NCBI GenBank assembly: GCA_009760855.2
Contig: WPIO01000045.1
Coordinates: 1-64,000, forward strand
DNA length: 64,000 nt
Origin: Cristatella mucedo
Taxonomy: Eukaryota > Bryozoa > Phylactolaemata > Cristatellidae
Direction: 5' to 3'
Shown here: piece by piece, positions 33,550 through 44,956 of the stretch
How positions within the stretch are numbered: position 1 is the first letter of the stretch
Layout of the letters: the number at the start of each line of letters is the position of its first letter
Translations under genes and position numbers: made by a program
The notes under the pieces: model-generated
The model's input: only the letters and a program-made list of their open reading frames with translations
Databases searched by the model: none
What the model was told of the DNA's origin: nothing

Positions 33550-34140
33550 TATCCCGTTGCTTAGTACACCCAGTAGCTGGACTGTGTCCTTACTCGGTAG
33601 CCATACGCGATTACAAATTTTTGGGCATGCCTATATGCAGGTGACCGTTCGCTCAGTACGTCGATCATCGAACAGCCGCCAAGCGATGGTAGCTCGATCT
33701 GCTTGGCACTGGCTGCCCGTGATATTAGTCCCAGGCGTAATTCGCAAACCCTTCGTTCGTGCTTGTTTCTCAAAGCGGTTCGAAATACGAAGACTGCGTG
33801 CAGAGGCGGCAACAGTAAGGGTTACGGCATAGACTTGGTAGTACTCTAGCCGGCACTGAGCTTGATCCGATTCTGGCTTGCCTTAGCGGCGACTCTCCAG
33901 TTTGGACTTGCTCCTTTCAAGCCGCTCACCACTGTAACCGAAACCGTGGCCCCAAGACTGCTGAATCGCTATGTCTACGCCGAGATTAGATTGAGTACTC
34001 CAAGCTATCAGAAGACGGCTGAGGCACGGCTTAACCAAACACGCCGAGTGGCTAGGTAAGCCGCTGCACTCAATCACCAGCTACGGTTGTCATACTACGA
34101 GAGGATGTGCAAACTTCGCAGATAAAAATTGAGTGTGACA
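33550..34140. other. 3' flank of GT14 unit 2, paralogous to 55.13-55.62 kb
   Basis: No gene. Matches the intact unit's 3' flank in patches: GTCTACGCCGAGAT, GAAGACGGC and ACCAGCTACG...CATAC.A.GAG. Open frames here are fortuitous. Confidence 0.6.
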
Positions 34141-34149
34141 AAATGAACC

Positions 34150-35480
34150 TCAGCTGCACGTCCTTCTTGCTAACTCTCTGCCGAAAACGATCTTGACGAG
34201 GCAGCTAACGTTCATCAGGTGGTCCTCGAAGCGTAGCTCGTTGACACACGGTTCCGAGTGACCAGAGACAAGTTGAGGCAGGTCGGTGGATACCAAAATG
34301 CAAATGTCTCCAATGAAACGGCAGGCAAACTCGTCGTCGTAGTACCAGAGGACGGCTCTTGTCGGCGACTGCCACAAACACCGCTTGGCGTGTCGGGCAG
34401 AGCCAGAACCGTGGTGCTGTAGTGCTGTTCCGGCAAGCATCTGTCACTAAACTAGTCAAACAGCTGCTTTGCGAAGCTAACCACCTCGAGCAGTTGCTCG
34501 GCGAATGCCCTCCTAGACTCGACGTTCACGTAGCTATTTGAGATAGTTAAGTTTCCTGGTGCAGGCGTCTTGGCCGTCGGCTGTGTCCACAGCTAACCCT
34601 TCTATTGGTAGCTGAGTCATTACCAAAAAATAAGCCCGCCTACCGTTCGGCATTGCTCTTGACGAGCCAAGTTGCGAAGTAGCGTCACCTGATGGACGAT
34701 TTTCTCGCCAGCGGCATGCACTTGACATCGGCTTTAATGTAATGCAATGTAATTTATCTCCGTCAGTAACTCCACAAAGTCATAAAGACTACGTGGATGT
34801 TACGCAGGAGAGTTTCTGCGACGCGCTCCCTTAGAAATAGTCCAAGTCGAGCTTGGCCAGAATTATGTTGGGCAGGCATTTGGCTATGTGTCGTATGGCT
34901 GCGAGGAACACGGGTAAGGTCTTTACGTCGGCTTGTATGCCGTAAAAGTGGTATGACGTGTAGATGGTTCGAAACAGGAGCTGCTCAACCGGCGTGGTGA
35001 ACATGTCGAACGGTGATCCTCAAGTTAGCCGGAAGTCGCCTTCCTCCAACGCTGAGTCGAACTGACGCCAAAAGTCGGTTCCCAGCATGGACCAAGGTGT
35101 GCAGCCGATGCTGAAATCCCAGTAGCAGGTGAACGGCGCCGAACTGCTGAACTGAACGATGAGCCAGCACACGAACTCTTACTCGGCAGAGTCTCCCCGC
35201 ACGAGCCGCTAGCAGCTAGCAGTGGATTATTGTTCCGAAAAAGCTACCCACGGTGCCGTTGGCCTCTCCAGGGCATTTTTGGACGACCGCCAGCTGCTGA
35301 AGATCGGTATCCGGAATGTTTAGGGTTTGCTAAGCCATAGCTACGTGAATTCATTTGTGGCAATCCACCCTACAGCTATAAAAAGCTAGCGGACGGCTTT
35401 GACTTTCACCCATATGCAGCGGACAAGTAGTTTTAGGGGCTGAGTGCCCCACTTGTACAGCTGCCAGCAGCTGCGATTCT
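34150..35480 (-). pseudogene. GT14 core-2 GlcNAc-transferase pseudogene (unit 2)
   Basis: Alignable over its length with the intact gene at 55.6-56.9 kb. The C-terminal part is the clearest: QSPTRAVLWYYDDEF, then ICILVSTDLPQLVSG and LRFEDHL...CLVKIVFGREL ending at the same place. The signal-anchor region lies near 35,360-35,400 and the stem at 35,000-35,320, in other frames. Multiple frameshifts and stops break it, and a 70-bp LINE-B 3' end is inserted at 34,733. Same strand and order of flanks as the intact copy. The catalytic Glu region (PEE) is not readable in an open frame. Clear homology; non-functional. Confidence 0.85.
34733..34802 (-). mobile_element. LINE-B 3' end inserted in the GT14 pseudogene
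   Basis: Plus-strand reading ATGTAATGCAATGTAATTTA, then CTCCGTCAGTAACTCCACAA and AGTCATAAAG, the reverse complement of the family end at 7,325-7,385. An extreme 5' truncation. Confidence 0.75.
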
Positions 35481-35515
35481 CGGCGGCAGGCATGGGGCAG
35501 AAGGGAGAGCGAAAG

Positions 35516-35517
<2 letters not shown>

Positions 35518-35556
<39 letters not shown>

Positions 35557-35642
35557 GAGAGGAAGAAATAAAGAGAGAGAGAGAGAGAGAGTGAGAGAGG
35601 AAGAAAGAGAAAGAGAGAGAGAGTGAGAGGAAGAGAGAGAGA
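35518..35642. repeat. GA-rich tract upstream of the unit-2 pseudogene
   Basis: Interrupted GA repeats (GAGAGAGAGA with GTGAGAGAGG and AAGAAAGAGA spacers) just upstream of the minus-strand pseudogene start, as in the other two units. The long Arg/Glu and Ser/Leu open frames across it are artefacts. Confidence 0.92.
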
Positions 35643-35699
35643 TTAGGGCAGAGGGATAGGAAGAGGGACAGAGAGCCATGGGGGAAAAGTAATTCAGTG

Positions 35700-36400
35700 A
35701 TAGGTGTCAACAGACGAACAGTGAGCTAAATGACTATATATGAGGCTAATTGGGGAGAATAAAGCAAAGATCTCGGCCTAAAGTCGCAAATGGGACAGAG
35801 TGTGGAATCGCAGAAGTGACCGCAAGTCACTACTAATATAGCCATCTCTGCAGCAGCAGCCACCACTGGCAGCCAGTGCGTCAGTCCTCACAGCATTAGG
35901 CGAACCCCCAATGTGGCTGTAGATTCAAGGGTGCACCTGCTAGATCTGCTGAGAGGCTGGGTCCTGGTGCTGGGCGGTACACATGTTCCTGTGTGACAAG
36001 GATTGAGCATTTACTTGCAATAGCAGGGAAAGAGAGTGCATGCAGCTGCCTCATATTATACGCCAGTGGGCTTGAGTGAGAGCAGCCCATGAACGGCACA
36101 GCCAAGTTGGTGTGCACTTTCACTATAGTGGGGCACTCCTGTGTGACGATCAAGCCTGCGGTTAGCAATTTCATCTGGCACCTAAAAAACGGCAAGCTGC
36201 ACCACAGAGTGGAAATGGGAGCAGCTCACCCATTTATGCTAACTGTGTAAGTGTCGGCGTTCGAATGCTTGGAAGCTTCGGAAATTAGAATGGCACCATG
36301 CTCTCTTACAGTCGACCTATGCAACTGGACGCCTATGGGAGTGCTATGACCTATCAGTGTAGCTTTGGGTTCCAATGTGGCCTGTTTGTAATGCTGAAGC
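35700..36400. other. 5' flank of GT14 unit 2, paralogous to 1.06-1.77 kb
   Basis: No gene. Collinear with the unit-1 flank (CACTACTAATATAGCCATCT, TATACGCCAGTGGGCTT, GTGTGACGATC) and partly with 57.35-57.56 kb. It may hold the ancestral promoter, but no core element could be assigned on the minus strand. Confidence 0.7.
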
Positions 36401-36764
36401 TGTACACTCTCGGCTCAGTAAGGCCGTGGAATATATAGAACTGTTTCAAATCAACGACTCCTTTTTTCAGGAAGGAGTGCTCGTACCGGTATGCATCAGT
36501 TTATTGACGTACATCAGTGATTCGTTAGCACGGTTTCAAAAGACAAGCTTCACCCATATTAGCAGTGCATTAGAAAGGCTAGTACACATTACATGTCCAG
36601 AGTTTGGAGTTAGTGACTACACTTGAAGAGCTTCGGTGAATCGTTTACAGCAATTATGAACTCATTTCACCATGGCTGAGCGGTAACGACTTATCATGTG
36701 GATAAGACCTCACCGTCTCACAGTAACGATCTACTTTGCCGTAGATGTGCACAGGTGCAGCACT

Positions 36765-36796
36765 CAGGTAATGGCCGGGATACCAGCCATTACCTG
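36765..36796. repeat. Short perfect hairpin, 11-bp stem
   Basis: CAGGTAATGGC and its exact reverse complement GCCATTACCTG separated by 10 bases. No known element recognised; could be a truncated MITE end or a chance palindrome. Confidence 0.85.
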
Positions 36797-36859
36797 AATC
36801 TGCAGAAGTCGCTGCTTAAGATCACTCTTTGAGTGTACGAGAGTTTGAACCTAAAGTCA

Positions 36860-37195
36860 GGAACAGGTATGCAAAACTTACACTTCCCAGTGGTGTTCTG
36901 CCGGCTATTCATAAGCGGCTCATATATTTGGCTGCTGTAGCCGTCTGCTTTTTTTCTGGGATGGATTCAAGGCCGATGATCGCAATCAATATGTAGGTTT
37001 ATAAGCTCGGCGTCGAGAGTTCGCATTGGAACCTCCCTTATTCCGATGCACGCTCTGTAAAGCGTTTGTCTACTCTACTAACAGCCACCAACACGTTCGC
37101 GATCAACTGTTGCCTTCGGCACCCAGTTATGGTCGTTTCTGCTTTAATTGCACTACAGAGCTGCATTGCACGGCCCGCTGGTAGAGATCCTGGGT
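36860..37195 (+). mobile_element. Diverged solo LTR of the 44-49 kb gypsy-like family
   Basis: Parallels the LTRs at 44.3 and 48.2 kb: GTGTTCTGCCGGCTA, then GCTGCTGTAGCC, CTGTTGCCTTCGGCACCCA and CTGCATTGCACGGCCCGC beside GGTAGAG. The 78-bp internal repeats are reduced to roughly one degraded unit. No internal gag sequence adjoins it, so it is solo or truncated. Confidence 0.7.
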
Positions 37196-37800
37196 GCCAA
37201 CGCTCTCTTGGCTTGCACTTTATGTATTGAAATGGCGTCGTTCGTTGTCCATCGTTCGGCGTGATTCCCAAATTGTTTTTTAAAGTCAAGAATTGAAACA
37301 ATTAGTAAGATACGACATAAAACAGCATCATGCCAAGAGGCGATGTCACCATAGCGGTTAAATACTACATCTAGTTCTTTAGGTAAAAGCAATTCAAATC
37401 AAATATGGCTCGGTTTGAGGATGGACACTTGATCACAAATTCTTTTGAACACTCGATCGTACATATTTTCACAAGCGTATGCTTCCGCCTTCTATTTTTT
37501 TCAAGTTCTTTTCATTCGACAGCACGCTTATTTTATTCAGTCTACCGTGTGGGCGCTTCTCAACATCCACAATCGCATTTATATTGTGAAAGAGTCAGCA
37601 TGTTTGAGGTCTTTGCTGTCCGAAAAAAAATTCTCTCTTAGCGCTTTGTGCTCCATTCCCCTGCTATTCTGTCATCATTGTTAGACTGATAAAACAATAC
37701 ACTTGCGTGCAAGCTTAACGAGTTTGCACCGCTGTCTAAACATACTGCTGGATCTCGAACAGGCAGCTGATAGTGTACTCCAAGTATTAGACTAGTTAGG

Positions 37801-39629
37801 TCAACTACGACCGCTCGAAAGAAATCTTACAAAAGATATAGGCTGGCTGTCCGTATTCATGCATACGTCTATCGCCACCTCTTGCAAGTGACAATAGCAG
37901 ATTTGTAACCGGACTAGTCTGAGCCAACTGTAAACAAGGACAACATGAAGTCGTGGTGCTCGTCAGTGAGTAGATACTGTTTATGTCTCATGCAAGTGTC
38001 AAAGTCTAGCATTCTCTAGTATCCAGACGGCAAAGACGGTGCTCTAAAGAGGCGTTCTCAATGGGGTAGCTGGGAGCACACAAGAGGGAGGGGGACTGCA
38101 CTGCACTCGCTTGCGGGCTCGCGGCCGATGCGCCCTGTGGACAGCGAGTCAATGCGGCCTCCGGATGCGCCCGGTGGCGGAAAGACGGGCGGCGATCTCA
38201 TGGCGGGAGCTCATGGTGCGAGCTCTGAGGCTGCTCGCGCTCTGAGGAGCGAGCTTTAAGGCCCCGCTCAATGCAAGTATTAAGCAGTCTTAAAATTACA
38301 TTAGTGGAGCCAATACAGAAAGAAATCATCTCCAAAAAGGAAAAGCGTGATTGACTAGATTTCAGGCACGCATGCGGAAACTCAAAATCGTTTGAATGAA
38401 CGTGCAAGCACGGTCACATAATCGAGAAAAATGCAGTTTGTCTTTTTCTCTAACTATGCTGGGATTCGCAACTGGTTACAAGGGAAAACTTGACAAGATT
38501 CAGTTAGTTTCATTTCACAACATGCAATTACTGGGCAACTAAGACGCGTCACTTTTCTTGATTTCAGTAAACTTTCAGACTCACCCAAGCCTGGTTAAAC
38601 GTTGGAAAATAGAGGTAACTGCTCAGAAAAGCAAGCACTTAAAGCGCTAATTTGACTGTCACTTTTACAGCTAATAACTACTTATATGCTTCCTTTAACA
38701 GTCTGGATTTTTACATTTATTAAGTGGAGAGTGTAAGTATTTTCCTGATACTGCAACTGAGGTCTTTAAAGCGGCGGCACGTAAACGCTGTAAAAAAAAC
38801 ACGTACGCAGGACGTCTCACTGTACATCTGTATTTTATGTCGGTGAGAACGGGGACTAAAAAAGGCCATGACATGTTGTAGGGTAGCTTTTAATCTCTCT
38901 CCACGAACTTAAGCGGCTTTGTTCATGGAGAAATTTTCCCAGGAGAAATTCTCTTCGGATGCCAACTGTGCTCCACTTCGTAGGAGATGGCAAGTATCTG
39001 CAAGTCCTTGCAAAGTCTGGTTGATGATTTGCACTTGTGCCCCTAGCCCCAAGTGCTCAGTCCTCGGATAGTCAGAAATTAAGACCTAACTAGTTGGGTT
39101 TCGTCTTTTGAACTATCTATCTCTAGTGATTACAATGAGAAAGTCCACAATTCCGTCGCGAGGCCAGCTGGAATCTTTACGACGCACAGGGAGGTTGCCC
39201 AGCGTTGTCTTTCGCGACAAGCACTTTCTGATGTAACGTGTAACAGAGGCGCAAATGTATGAGCAGTATTGTTTTCTATAAGACTCAACGAAGCGAGACC
39301 GCAGGCTCTCATTTAAAACCGGTGATTAAAGTAGCTACCTAAGGTGAAAGATTTCATAGACACGATAGCTTAATCCGCATGATATGCAGAATATAATCCC
39401 TATTGATTAAAACATGATAATGTTCTCGTACTTAACTAACCTCGGTCGTGGTTTGACTACTTTAGCTGACCATCTTTGTTTCCTTCTTCAAGCTGCATTA
39501 TTTCTACAAACGTTTTAATGCCGTAGCATAACTAAAGCTCTAAATGCCAATTAATGAGTGCACAAAAATAGGCTAGTCGGATAGTCAGCTGCTTAGTATC
39601 GGGTGAAGGAATAGTAAGGGAAAATCATG
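37801..39629. other. No gene recognised; GC-rich patch at 38.08-38.27 kb
   Basis: Mostly plain sequence. The patch at 38,080-38,270 is sharply GC-rich, with CGCTCGC-type and GAGCTC repeats, unlike its surroundings. No domain-bearing frame. Confidence 0.4.
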
Positions 39630-41200
39630 GAATACTGTGGACTCGTGAAAATAGTGGAAAGTTTGGACGGATGAGTGTCAGTGAAGAGGCTTGCGTAAAG
39701 AAACAGAGATTGCTGGGACAAATACACAGTGGCATTAAAATCTAGAGCCCCACTGTATACATTCATCAACGTGCTAAGATTAGATATATGTATAGAAGGG
39801 TGTTCAGCACCAGTGTATCCTTAGTATATGCTATGCTTATCACGCATTTGCATTTCGAAACCCGGCTCACAAATAAACATATACTAGCGGGCATAGCAAA
39901 TACAGCTTACATCAGTATCTATGTACAAATAAACTTAATCTGATTCTATACTCAACTAGTAATCCATCTTGAACTTTCAAAACCGCTTGATTTCTGTCAG
40001 CACATTATGTGGCTCCTTTCAGTAAGTGTACCTGCATGCATGTCTGTGCACGTGTCTGTGTGTCGATTCCTGCCTCTGTAATGTGCGTTTTTGTTCAGTA
40101 AGTGTGTGTGCGTGTTTTGGGGTGTATGCCTGTGCCAGAGCATGTATGCAGATGTGGTTACGTTCATGTATGTGTGTATTTGAATCATGCGGGTGCTCCG
40201 GTCCGCCCAACGAGACGATTAAAGCTAGTGGTAGATTCTGCAGCAACGATTGTCGGCCGTCAACCCTTAAACTTTCATTTCACGTGCATTCTTGAATATC
40301 GATGCCAGCACCCCATCTTGTGTCGCATTGTTTTAAAGTTTCTACCTAGTTGACTTTTGTTCGCCTTAACTTTCTCGCTCCAACTGCCTTTACATAAGAA
40401 TTACCGTATAGTCAGCCCTAGCATCAAACCATCAAAGTTCTTTAATCCAATCACTTTGCTGTGGCTCTAGTCAACCTAATTCTGTAGAGGTATTATTGCA
40501 GTGTCTTTGGCTTTCATATCCTTAAAAACTTAAAATAACCCCCAACTTACCTAATGTAATCCTTAGACTTACAACAAAATAAAAAATAGCCGAGCTGGGT
40601 CGGTCTCTCATGGCATCAACACGGTCAAAATATAGTATCCTTCGTGTGCTCGAGCTTTCTGACACTACCTAGGCGACAGACAACCAATTGAATTTCTGCC
40701 TGATTAGCTTGATCTACTGCTTGAAACTCATCTCGTTTCTTTAAGATCCCGTTTAGTTATTGGAGTCATATTCATATCGTTAGTTTCTGCTGTTCAACTC
40801 TCACTTTAATCATTACGTCTCTGCTTCGGCATATTTTCTGTGAGCTCCTTCTATCAGTCTTCGTCCTTATCTATTTCTTTCCATCTAAGAATCGGCATGT
40901 CTGTGTTTCTGTCTTTTTTTACTAAGCAACATTCAATGAAATAAGGCAGCTACAAGTACACAGACGAGACTCTCTTTTGCAGTTATTTGTGCTTTAGGCC
41001 AATACTGCTTACTAGAGAGCCCTTGCAAATGTAATGCAGGATCTTTCACTTTGACAGAGCTCTCCTAGCTGACCGCAAAGGTACTTCTTCTTTCACGTCA
41101 TGCTGCTGCAATGTCAAACCCAGCAAGCGACAGTGCAGAGTCCAGCATTAGAAACGTAATTGCTACAGTGTTAAGCTAACTAAAGCCGTTAGCTGTGATT
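39630..41200. other. Segmental duplication, direct copy of 4.6-6.44 kb
   Basis: No gene recognised. Same order of anchors as the unit-1 copy, including the GT-rich tract (40,030-40,180 here). A LINE-A insertion starts soon after the match ends. Confidence 0.8.
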
Positions 41201-41371
41201 CTGAGCAAGTTCATGCAGTGGTTTCAATCAAGTTCATCTGAAGCCCGATAATCGCCACCACCTACAGCTATATCCTCACCAGATTGACAGTGATCGACAC
41301 AAATAGCAAATGAAAAGAGGCCTGCAAATTTCGCTTTCTTTGCACTGTTCGACCTTTCATCCTGAATAGCT

Positions 41372-43362
41372 TTTAGATCTTTAAAAATGCTGATGTCGAC
41401 AATAAACCATCTCCTCAACCGCTCCCAGATAAGCTTCTTACCTGATGATCCAAACGATGATCTAGCCGATCACTTCTCTCGATTCAATGTGCAGAAGATG
41501 GACAAGATCAGGGAATCCATCCCTGCGATGACAAAATCTTCACTAGAATGCTATCCCCCGATTCCTATCTGCATCCCCAATGTCTACATTTAAGCAGGTC
41601 ACTAGTGATCTAGTCCCAAAGTTCGTATCTTAATCGAAGAAGACAACAAGTCCTCTGGACCCTATTGCCACTGTCCTGCTCCTACGTTGCATTGATCTGC
41701 TGCTACCATGCATAACTAACATCATTAAAGTGTCATTAGCCTCAGGTCATGTCCCAGAACCTTTCAAGAAAGCTGTAGTCAGGCCACTTTTCCAGAAATC
41801 GACGCTAGACGAAGAGAACCTAAGCAACTACCTCCCAGTCTCAGTTCTACCATTCCCATCGAAGACACTTGAACGGGTCGTGGCGGACCAGCTAAACTCA
41901 TACATCGAAACCTCACACCTTGCTAGTAAGTTCCAGTCTGGCTTTAGAGCTAATCACTCCACAGATTCAGCATTGCTTAGGGTATACAACGACCTACTTA
42001 GGAATGCCGACATGGGTGGAGTGTCTCCACTTGTTTTGCTCGATTTTTAGGCAGCTTTTGATACCATCGATCACAAATTTCTTCTAGAGCCACTCTCAAC
42101 TCACCTGGGTATCACTAGCACTGCTATGCAGTGGTTCAGGTCCTATCTCAGTTGGAGACGCCCGAGTGTTGATGTGAATGGACAAAGATCGTCTGAGGTA
42201 CCTCTGAAATATTGGGCACCTCAGAGCTCCGTGCTAAGTCCGGTTCTCCTCAATTGTATACTCTCCCTCTTGCTGATGCGATTGCCAAGCACAATTTAGG
42301 TTTTCACTTCTATGCGGATGACACTCCATTGCACCTTTGCTTTGATCCTCCCCAGCCCGCGAGCACCTCAAATTCTCTCAACTCACTTGCAGCATGTATT
42401 AATGACATCACCAAATAGGTGGAAGCCAATTTTCCAAGGCTAAACGATGATAAAACTAACGCACTAGTTATGGGCAAACGCAGTGTTTTTCACAAATCGG
42501 AACGGATGAATGTCAAAATTGGCTCTGCCACCAAATCTCCAGTTGTATAAGTTCGAAATCTAGATGTCATTTTCCAAAGAGAATTCTCGTTAGATGACCA
42601 CATCAGCTGCTCAGTCAAATCGGCTTATTTTCAGCTTCATAACATTGCTAAAATTTGGGCTTGTTTAGATAAGGAAACCACGTCTAACTGGGTCCTGCAT
42701 TCGTGACATCCCGTCTCGACTCCTGCAACTCACAGCTTACTGGCCTACCGCCAAATGCGATCAGGCGATTGCAGCTGGAGTAAAACTCTGCAGCTAGGCT
42801 TGTCTGTCGTGAGCGTCGCAGTTGCCACATTACACCACTTCCTCCCGACCTGTACTGGCTACCAGTCAAGCCATGGATTGACTTCAATGTTTTGTCGCTC
42901 ACTTTTAGGTCCCTTCATTATTTGGCTCCAGCCAATCTCTCCGACATACTCCCCCATCAGGCCAAGCATCGTACCACCAGCTTTTCGGAATCCAACAGTC
43001 TACAAAGACCCCGTATGAACCTCAAATCCTTTGGAACTGCACATTTAGTTCGTATGCTCCCAAAGCCTGGAACTCACTCTCGACTTGCGTCGGAACGTCC
43101 CTGTTGGGTCCCTGTGATTTATCGTTGATGTGCTTATGAGTGCTGAAACTGTGCATGCTGCCACTAACCGCATTTGCATGCTGACCCTGTGCATGTCACC
43201 CCTAACCATATTATTCAATTAGTTTGTTTATCAAGCTTGATTTTACTTACCATTAAATTGTGTTTCCCTTCCAAGCAAATGTAAAGCGCCGAGAGAAAGA
43301 GAGAGATTAAAATCTCTGATGGCGCTTTTTCAAGTGCGTTATTATTGTTATCTTTATGATTA
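41372..43362 (+). mobile_element. LINE-A copy, 5'-truncated, with reverse transcriptase
   Basis: Plus-strand copy starting in the endonuclease-RT linker (STINHLLNRSQISFLPDDPN). The RT frame 41,730-42,050 contains PVSVLPFPSKTLERVVADQL and FQSGFRANHSTDSALLRVYN; a TAG replaces the residue just before AAFDTIDH. The palm (FHFYADDT) is readable at about 42,300, with a CSWSKTLQLG...-type alternative frame further on. Terminal hairpin at 43,282-43,330 and an ATTATTGTTATC tail. Several stops; inactive. Confidence 0.88.
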
Positions 43363-43464
43363 TTACTGATATACAAGTTTCGTATGTTATTACTAGCAGG
43401 ATAATAGTTGTTCTTTAAAGCATGTGTAAATGCTTCTGAATATACTGCATCCGGATAGGTGACG

Positions 43465-43580
43465 CTATTGTGAGACCGTCACCACATGCTTCAAATTTGG
43501 GTGTCGCTTTCGACAACTGCCTAAATTTTACTTTTCTTCGGTTCAGATGACTGGTTCTACAGCTAGCCCTGACGTTTGAG
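43465..43580 (+). mobile_element. LINE-B fragment
   Basis: Matches 6,545-6,660 (GGTGTCG(T/C)TTTCGACA, TCTACAGCTAGCC). Confidence 0.6.
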
Positions 43581-43593
43581 CCCAGTCCAATAT

Positions 43594-44266
43594 TAATTAA
43601 TAATAATAAAAATAATAACGTACTTGATAAAGCGCCCTCAGAGAACCTAATCTCTCTCTAGGCGCTTTACATTTGCAGCAAAGGGAAATGCAATGGAATG
43701 GTAAGTAAAATCATGCTTGAAAAACAAACAAAATGAATGAAATGGTTAGGGTTGACATGCACAGGGTCAGCATGAAAATTTGGTTAGTGGCAGCATGCAC
43801 AGTGTCAGCACTCATAAGCACGTGAAGGACGAATCACAGGGACCCACGAAATGCTGTCTTAAATAGGTGTGTTTTTAGTTCCTTTTAAATGTGGTCAGGT
43901 CAGGGAATGTTCTGACGCAGGTCGGGAGGGATTTCCAAGCTTTTGGAGCATACCAACTAAATGCATGGTCTCCATAAGATTTGAGGTTTGTACGAGGTAT
44001 TTCTACACTGATGGATTCCGAAAAGCGGATGGTACGATGCTTGGCCTGATGGGGGAGTATGTCGGAGAGATAGGCTGGAGCCATAGAATGAAGGGACCTA
44101 AAAGTGAGCGACAAAACCTTGAAGTCAATCCGTTGCTTGACTGATAGCCAGTGCAGGTCGGCAAGAAGTGGAGTAAAGTGGCAACAGCAACGCTCACGAC
44201 AGACAAGCCTAGCTGCAGAGTTTTACTCCAGCTGCAATCACCTGATCGCATTTGGCGGTAGGCCAG
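43594..44266 (-). mobile_element. LINE-A 3' fragment interrupted by the gypsy-like element
   Basis: Starts (plus-strand view) with the AATAATAATAA tail and hairpin (AAAGCGCCCTCAGAGAAC, TCTCTAGGCGCTTT). The coding part includes [18 protein letters not shown]. It stops at GGCCAG (44,266), where other LINE-A copies continue; the LTR element begins at once. Confidence 0.85.
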
Positions 44267-44270
44267 AGGT

Positions 44271-44317
<47 letters not shown>

Positions 44318-44899
44318 GAGGGGGGGAGTATAAATGACAGGACTGACAGAGCTCAGGGCTGCAGCTTCGGTAGTCGATGCGAGACTACGCTTCGAGAGCA
44401 CGAGAGACGAACCTACGGCGACGGACAGCTAAGTACATCTTAGACTGAGCAGTTGTGTTCAGCCGGCTACTCAGCTAGCCGCTCGTATCTTGGGGTGCTG
44501 TAGCGACGCGCGCATAGGGTAGTTATTTATACTCGGACTTCGGGAGTTCGCACAGTTAACTCCGTCGGTCCGGTACACGCCGCGTAAACGCGTAGGGTAG
44601 TTATTTTAGTCGGGCTTCGGGAGTTCGTGCAGTTAACTCCGTCGGACCGATACGCGCCGCCTAAACGCACAGGGTAGTTGGTTATACTCGGACTTCGGAG
44701 TTTGGGCAGTTAACTCCGTTGGTCCGGTGCGCGCCGAGTAAAGCGCTAGCGCCGGCACGTAACCGCTACGAACAGGCCCACAATAAACTGTTGCTTTCGG
44801 CACCCATTTGTGGCCGCCTGTGTTTTAACCGCATCGCAGCACTGCATCGCACAGTCCACCGGTAGAGAGCCAGGGGACGAGCTTGTCTGGGCGGTTACA
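44267..44899 (+). repeat. 5' LTR of gypsy-like element (left edge truncated at GA tract)
   Basis: Nearly identical to 48,227-48,892. Contains (GA)n at 44,274-44,313, a TATAAAT box at 44,329, three 77-78-bp tandem repeats (44,516-44,747), AATAAA at 44,782 and the end CGGTTACA. TTTGGTGACCC follows, typical of a Ty3/gypsy leader and primer-binding region. It lacks the roughly 260 bp of U3 present left of the GA tract in the 3' LTR. Confidence 0.88.
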
Positions 44900-44956
44900 T
44901 TTGGTGACCCTGCTTTTGATTCGAAACACTTGCAACCTTCTTGATTATACGTGGAG

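Larger units (their letters stand above)
36350..37800. other. Block shared with 60.2-61.85 kb (unit 2 versus unit 3 flank)
   Basis: No gene. Matches include AGCTTTGGG(C/T)TCC near both starts, the GAAATGGC...GATTCCC...TAAA stretch (37,205 and 60,640), GCGGTTAAATACTACA versus GAGGTTAAATATTACC, and TTGTTAGACTG...GAGTTTGCACC near the ends. It includes an LTR relic (36,860-37,195) and a short hairpin (36,765-36,796). Confidence 0.65.

Noticed and set aside
35351-35710. Ser/Leu-rich and Arg/Glu-rich proteins over GA tracts (also near 31.8, 44.3 and 48.3 kb)
   Set aside because: Simple-sequence artefacts, open on both strands.
40026-40353. Cys/Val-rich open frames near 40.1 kb
   Set aside because: Frames over a GT-rich degenerate tract inside a duplicated flank; not matched in the paralogous copy at 5.0 kb.
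44516-44747. Separate satellite array or CRISPR
   Set aside because: The three units occur identically placed in both LTRs and belong to the LTR.
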